Shown: positions 59,100 to 64,000 of the stretch, in pieces
Numbering within the stretch: position 1 is the stretch's first letter
How the letters are laid out: each line of letters opens with the position of its first letter
DNA from: Dichotomocladium elegans
Taxonomy: Eukaryota > Mucoromycota > Mucoromycetes > Mucorales > Lichtheimiaceae
Assembly (NCBI GenBank): GCA_025716815.1
Contig: JAIXMN010000037.1
Location: 62,001 to 126,000, forward strand
Reading direction: 5' to 3'
Length of the DNA: 64,000 nt
The notes under the pieces: generated by a model
The model's input: only the letters and a program-made list of their open reading frames with translations
Databases searched by the model: none
Told to the model about the DNA's origin: nothing
Made by a program: the position numbers and the translations under genes

Positions 59100-62000
59100 A
59101 TGAAGACCATGAAGTCGAGCTCAAGTTCTTCCGTCGACACCTCAGAGACAAATTTTCGGCAGAACGGCCATTTCAGAATACGGGACTGGGAGCCAACTCC
59201 AGACTATAATATTATTCAAACGTTGGTAAAACGTATACTTTCTCGGGTAAGTCTGGGTTCAACCAGGCACATGTATGCACACGCCTATTGGACGGGAGAG
59301 CATCTGCTTGAGCAAATTCGTTAATTTATATCTGTTTCTTCTCGATTCTTCTGCTACGCAGCTTACAACTATATCGAAGCCGGCGGACACTGTCAAAGAT
59401 GACCCGATAGTTCAGCAGGCGTAATACAGAAACACCTTCCCCATCCTCACCGCTTTACAACTAACAAAAGTACATCCTTTCTCCCCCTCTCCATCGTACT
59501 AATGCATGACCTCTATAGTAGTAAGTAATTCTTTCTGCACACTTATCTGCTCTACTGACTGAATGACACATAATTATGTATCTTCGCACATACATTCATA
59601 GTTTCGGCAATCGTAAATCTCGCGAGATATAGAATAGAAGGGATTGCGAAAACATTAGTGGAAGCTCTGAACGATCTAGCAAATGTAAGGCGTCTTGAAT
59701 CCTCTATTGCAGTTAGTATCGGCCGAAAATGACGATTGATTCTACCCCCCCAGCTACACGGCAAAGACGAGAATTTCTCCATTCACAGGTCAAGGCCACA
59801 GCTCTTCCTTGTACGCCTATTAGGCGCATGTTTCTATGAATACTGGGAACACTCTTGCAAGCACCGAATAATCACGGATGATATTGCGTCGGAAGTGTCA
59901 TCGATACAGGCATGTCGACCTCAGTCGCCTCTTTCGACCATGACCAATGGTAGCAATGAGGATGCAACCTGCTCCACATCGTCGACCACCAAGGTGGACA
60001 ACAGTCGCAAAAGAGATCCAGATTCCAATCCTGCGGACCCTCCGCCCATCGCTGAGTCAATTGCAAAAGATGTGGTACAGACTATGCTTAGGTATTTAAA
60101 CCATACGACCGTCGGTGAGGAGCATGACTACAGTACCACTAGCTCCGTCAGTACCCTGACCCAATCAAAATTTATTACTGTGAATGATACTACGTCGGAT
60201 ATCACGGGTGACCTTCACAAGGCAGCAAGTAGAGTCATCTATTATCTTAGCACACATAATTGGATGACTGTATACCGAAGGGCAAAACTCAACCTTTCCC
60301 AACATTCCATCGCAAGTGAAGAGAACGTTCCAATGTACGAACTTCGCCTTTTTGAATGTGCCGCGCTGAATCAAAAGCGTTTGACCAGAGTGCTTTCAGG
60401 TATAGTATAATTCCCGTCAGTTTATTTATTCTTCATTTTGGCACGCGTTATATCATCATGCTTACAATATTCACCGATATCTAGCTGTTTGTGCTAATCT
60501 TATGCACCTGAAAAAGGACACCCAACTCTTCCTCGCAGTGGTCCTTCGCCGTGCAATCTGGAGCTGGATCGAGAATTTCCCTTCCGAATTCATTGATCTG
60601 TGTCATGAACAAAAAAGGCTCGAGGGCGGCCCTGAGATACTTTTTGACATATGCGATTCACTTGCAGATGTCACACGGAGGAAGGCCATCTTTTGGCCAT
60701 TACAGACCATGCTCTTGATTATTGCTCCTGATGTCTTGTTGACATCAGTCCTCGCAGAGGGACGAGACGCCCAAAACAAAAAGGTAACTATTCATCAAAG
60801 CTACAATAAGGATCATGAAAAGGCTCACCTACAAGTGTAACACCTTGATAGACCATTTTTTTGAATACCCTAAAAAGATCTCTCAAGGGAAGCCGCATGG
60901 CTGAGCTAGCTGCTATATGCTATATTGATATTTGCAAGGCCGCAACCTATGTGTCAGATCCCGAAGATTCTGCCCTCCGACTTCTCGTTCCTGAAGTAGA
61001 GAGCGAGCTTATCAACAAACTTTTTGACATTCATAACCCCTTGATTGCGGATAGCTTAATGGTTAACCTCGGGATCGTGATCGATCATCACTGTTTGCTA
61101 GCTGACTGTCTTGTTGCTCTGTTCAGACTGAACTCGGAAGGTACAATTCCTAGGTTATTCCCTATTTGCCTGAATGAACGTGCGCCTGTCTTGTTCAAGT
61201 CCAGTTTGATCAAGGCCTGCCTCATTCTCGCAACAGACGAAAACCAGTTCCCCTGGAACCCGTCGATTTCTGTGCTCTATGACTATATGTGCGCCCCACT
61301 CCGTCGGCTGTTCATTGAGCTCTCGAGCACAAGGCCGGAAGTTAACAGTCACTTCAGCACCGCCAGCCGGAAAATGGCCATAAACCCTTCCATTGACAAA
61401 AAGAAACGTATGGATACGCGAACCACCGCAAACTACGGCAATAACTTTACCGCTACCTCTGCGGCCACTTCGTCTACCGCCGAAGATACACAAAAGTACC
61501 TACTTCTGGAGATGCTCCAGCTTTATCAAATCGATCCCAAGTTGGCCATTCTGGCAAGTGGGACCATCCAGCTCTGCTGAATGGCCTGAAAACTAATTTC
61601 TTTTCATCCTTTAGGGTAGCAATGGCGATCGCTTTGAACAGAACTTGATGATGATGGTAGCTATTACGCACACCCTTCGTGATCCTAGACCGTATGTTCG
61701 CGACTGTGCAGCGGAGTGTCTTATCCGGCTTCATTCTCCAGACTGTGTCATGGCATGGGGACCCTCTCACCGATATATGGAAGCATTTTGGAGGATTTCG
61801 TCTCAGGTCGTATATAATATTGCAAGGCAGCTGCTCGATACGAGGGAAAGCGTTACCTATATCAAAAAACTCCTCGGAATCTTATCAAAGATTTTGGCAC
61901 AACGAAACGATTTTTTGCAATTGAACGAGGTATGCTATCACATAACAGCAACGACGATCTCCATTGTTTAGCGGGATAATCAATCTGTTATAGGCCTCGT

Positions 62001-64000
62001 GGATTCTCGGGTCCGATGTCAGAGAGCGTCTTCAAGCAATGATTGCCTTAGAGGTCGCGCTCCTTATTCTCTTGTGCGCTGCTGATCCCTCTATCTGTTC
62101 TGATGCCATTACATGCTTTGGCCAGATCTGCCAGGAAGCGCGTTTATGCGATATTGCCGATGATCCCCATCAATCGGCTTCGGTTATGACTGACAATCTT
62201 CCTCTTTATAATGAACTTACGTCAAGCATCGGGATTGTTGAGGGACGCAAGTCTCAACAAAAACGTATCCGCAGACTACTGCGTTTGATGACCCACAGTG
62301 CTCCTGGAAATCTTGCAGCTTGGGAGGAGGCCTGGAAACGATGGAAGTATATGACTCCTTTGATCGTTAAACCACAAGAAGAGTTTGCATCGAGCGACCT
62401 AGTGGAGGGTGGCCGAAAGGGCCCAGGATGGCATGACAAATTTCGTAATAACGCTGGGATCATCCAGGCACGGCAATCACCTACGCTTAATCCTCCGGTT
62501 TCGTCCCGCATGGACTATGATAGTGACCGTGCAGCAGAGTGGCAGAACTATGCTGGATTTTTGGCTGCCCTTGGTGGTGTATGTCTGATGGCGGGTGCAG
62601 CATCAACGCCGCCTTCCTCTTCATCTTCACTTCCAACGTGGGCGAATCAGCAGTCCAACTCCCAGACCAGCACGCCTAATGAATCGGCTCTGATGGCTGA
62701 ACGATTTGTCACTGATATGATTGATCTCCTGGTTTGCGATAATGTCATCATCCGTGAATGGGTTCGTGAGATCCTGGGTACTGACTTATCTCCTGCCCTT
62801 TATCCTATCATGTTCCGCCATTTTGAAGACACTCTTTCCAAATGCTTTGCAACGGATCGGGACCCAATTACTAGTCCTCGCTACACGCTGTTTGTTGAGC
62901 AGGCGATTTCCGTTCTTAAGCTCGTTCTCGATCGTATGGATGAAACGGTCGATAATCTTTTTACAGTTGATTTTAGCGAGGTGGTTGCGCAGTACGCTCA
63001 ATATCTCAACAAGCTAAATGGCCAACACTCGATGCGTGTCAAGATAAAGATGTGCCAGCTTTGCGAAGTTCTGATGCTGCGTAAGGACCGCATCACATTA
63101 CGACAAGAATTCCGATTGCGAAACAAGCTACTCGAAATTATTGTCGAATGGACAAGTGACTTTAGCCTCAACCGTGACACCTCATCGCTTCGCACGAACG
63201 AGCCAACGGCTGCTGAAAACCTACAACTTGACCTTGATCTCGCGTGTTTGAAAACTATCCAAGTCTTACTGAATCAGTTACCCCTTCAGTCATCCGATCC
63301 TGTCCAAGAGGACGACTCTGTTCAGATCAAGAGTAGGATGTTTTACAAATACTTCTCATTTTTCCTCAAGCTGCTAAATCGATGCCGCATCTCAGAGGTA
63401 AGGTTAAATGAAGCTCCGTCGAATATGAGAAGCCCTAATGACATGATATTTTGCAGATTGAATCATCTCCTAGGGCAGCTCCTTCGCAGGTTATGGTTGT
63501 CAACAAGGTAGGGTACATATAAAAGTACTGGTGTTGATGTCTTTAACGTATCTACCGTATCAGAACAAGGAGTGCGTAACGGTGCTGGCGCCGCTCAAAA
63601 ACTATACCATTCTTGCGATGTCTAATCTGTTAAGCGCAAACGTGGATGCTGGTCTCAAATATTCGCTTTCGATGGGTTATCACGAAGATTCTCGCATTCG
63701 CACAGCATTTATGCAGGTCTTGACGAACATCCTTGATCAGGGTACCGAATTCGAAACCTTGGCAGAAACGGTGATGACAGACCGATATGAAAAATTAGTT
63801 GATGTGAGTACCGTTTTATTTCTTGGTTTATTTGCATTGACATAAGTTTAGATGATCGTCGAATTCGATTTGAATATTGCACTTTCTTTATGCGACGTCT
63901 GCCCATCGTCTGAAATTGATGAAATTGCGAATATACTCCTGGCATGCTTTGCATCACGAAACAAGACGTTGGTTCTCCTAGAGGCAATTATTGAGAAAGA
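59100..64000 (+). CDS. Ras GTPase-activating protein, neurofibromin/IRA type (3' end outside window)
   Basis: Large negative regulator of Ras-cAMP signalling. Exons: 59100-59246, 59362-59420, 59519-59520 (2 nt, proposed), 59602-59684, 59754-60399, 60485-60783, 60852-61553, 61615-61929, 61994-63397, 63457-63507, 63564-63803, 63852 onward, all in phase. About 1,360 residues of the helical-repeat N-terminal region are present. Recognisable parts are DDPIVQQA joined to ISAIVNLARYRIEG, ALRDEKTQ-like armadillo repeats such as RDPRPYVRDCAAECLIRLHS, and the block just before the GAP domain: NKECVTVLAPLKNYTILAMS, YSLSMGYHEDSRIRTAFMQV, IVEFDLNIALSLCDVCPSSE, IANILLACFASRNKTLVLLE. The catalytic arginine-finger region lies beyond the window. 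The intron after 61553 has a GC donor. Confidence 0.88.

Overview
The window looks like nuclear DNA of a filamentous fungus, probably an early-diverging (Mucoromycota-like) lineage. The evidence is intron-rich genes with short introns (mostly 50-110 nt), a fungal-type Zn2Cys6 regulator, a GH18 chitinase with a CBM19-like end, and genes absent from budding yeast such as acetoacetyl-CoA synthetase. Family assignments come from recognising motifs by eye. Exon borders were worked out by hand from splice signals and reading-frame arithmetic, so they are models that have not been checked against transcripts.

Layout: 1-926 (+) 3' end of coronin; 1132-2869 (-) Sec61 alpha; 4445-6100 (-) ERT1/AcuK-type Zn2Cys6 regulator; 6395-9791 (-) UvrD/Srs2-type helicase; 10762-11551 (+) PRELI/Ups lipid-transfer protein; 11863-13495 (+) Pex16; 14260-16147 (+) SAM methyltransferase; 16468-18962 (+) acetoacetyl-CoA synthetase; 19004-19438 (-) small Cys-rich CYSTM-like protein; 20595-21947 (+) class II aldolase; 22268-24841 (+) membrane-anchored GH29 fucosidase; 25136-28284 (+) type II membrane glycosyltransferase; a 172-bp pogo-like MITE at 28492-28663; 30357-31625 (-) secreted histidine phosphatase; a 6.7-kb gene-poor block; 38295-39819 (+) aspartic-protease homologue; 40107-42363 (-) chitinase; 44381-46224 (-) TLDc/Rtc5; 46683-47528 (+) AP-1 sigma; a 3.4-kb block with a Helitron-type helicase relic; 50955-52085 (+) Elp5; 52164-53763 (-) Bem46/ABHD13 hydrolase; a 5.3-kb gene-poor block; and 59100 to the right edge (+) a neurofibromin/IRA-type Ras-GAP.

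The genes are unrelated housekeeping, secretory and cell-wall functions, as expected for an ordinary fungal chromosome arm, and no biosynthetic cluster is visible. Loose themes are the secretory and glycan route (Sec61, AP-1, glycosyltransferase, fucosidase, chitinase, protease homologue) and central carbon metabolism (ERT1-like regulator, aldolase, acetoacetyl-CoA synthetase).

The most unusual signal is in gene structure. Several genes only read through if very small exons are used: 2 nt in the Ras-GAP gene, 4 nt in the ERT1-like gene, 18 nt in Bem46, and 6-7 nt first coding exons in AP-1 sigma and Sec61. Four introns start with GC instead of GT, all with the donor GCAAGT.
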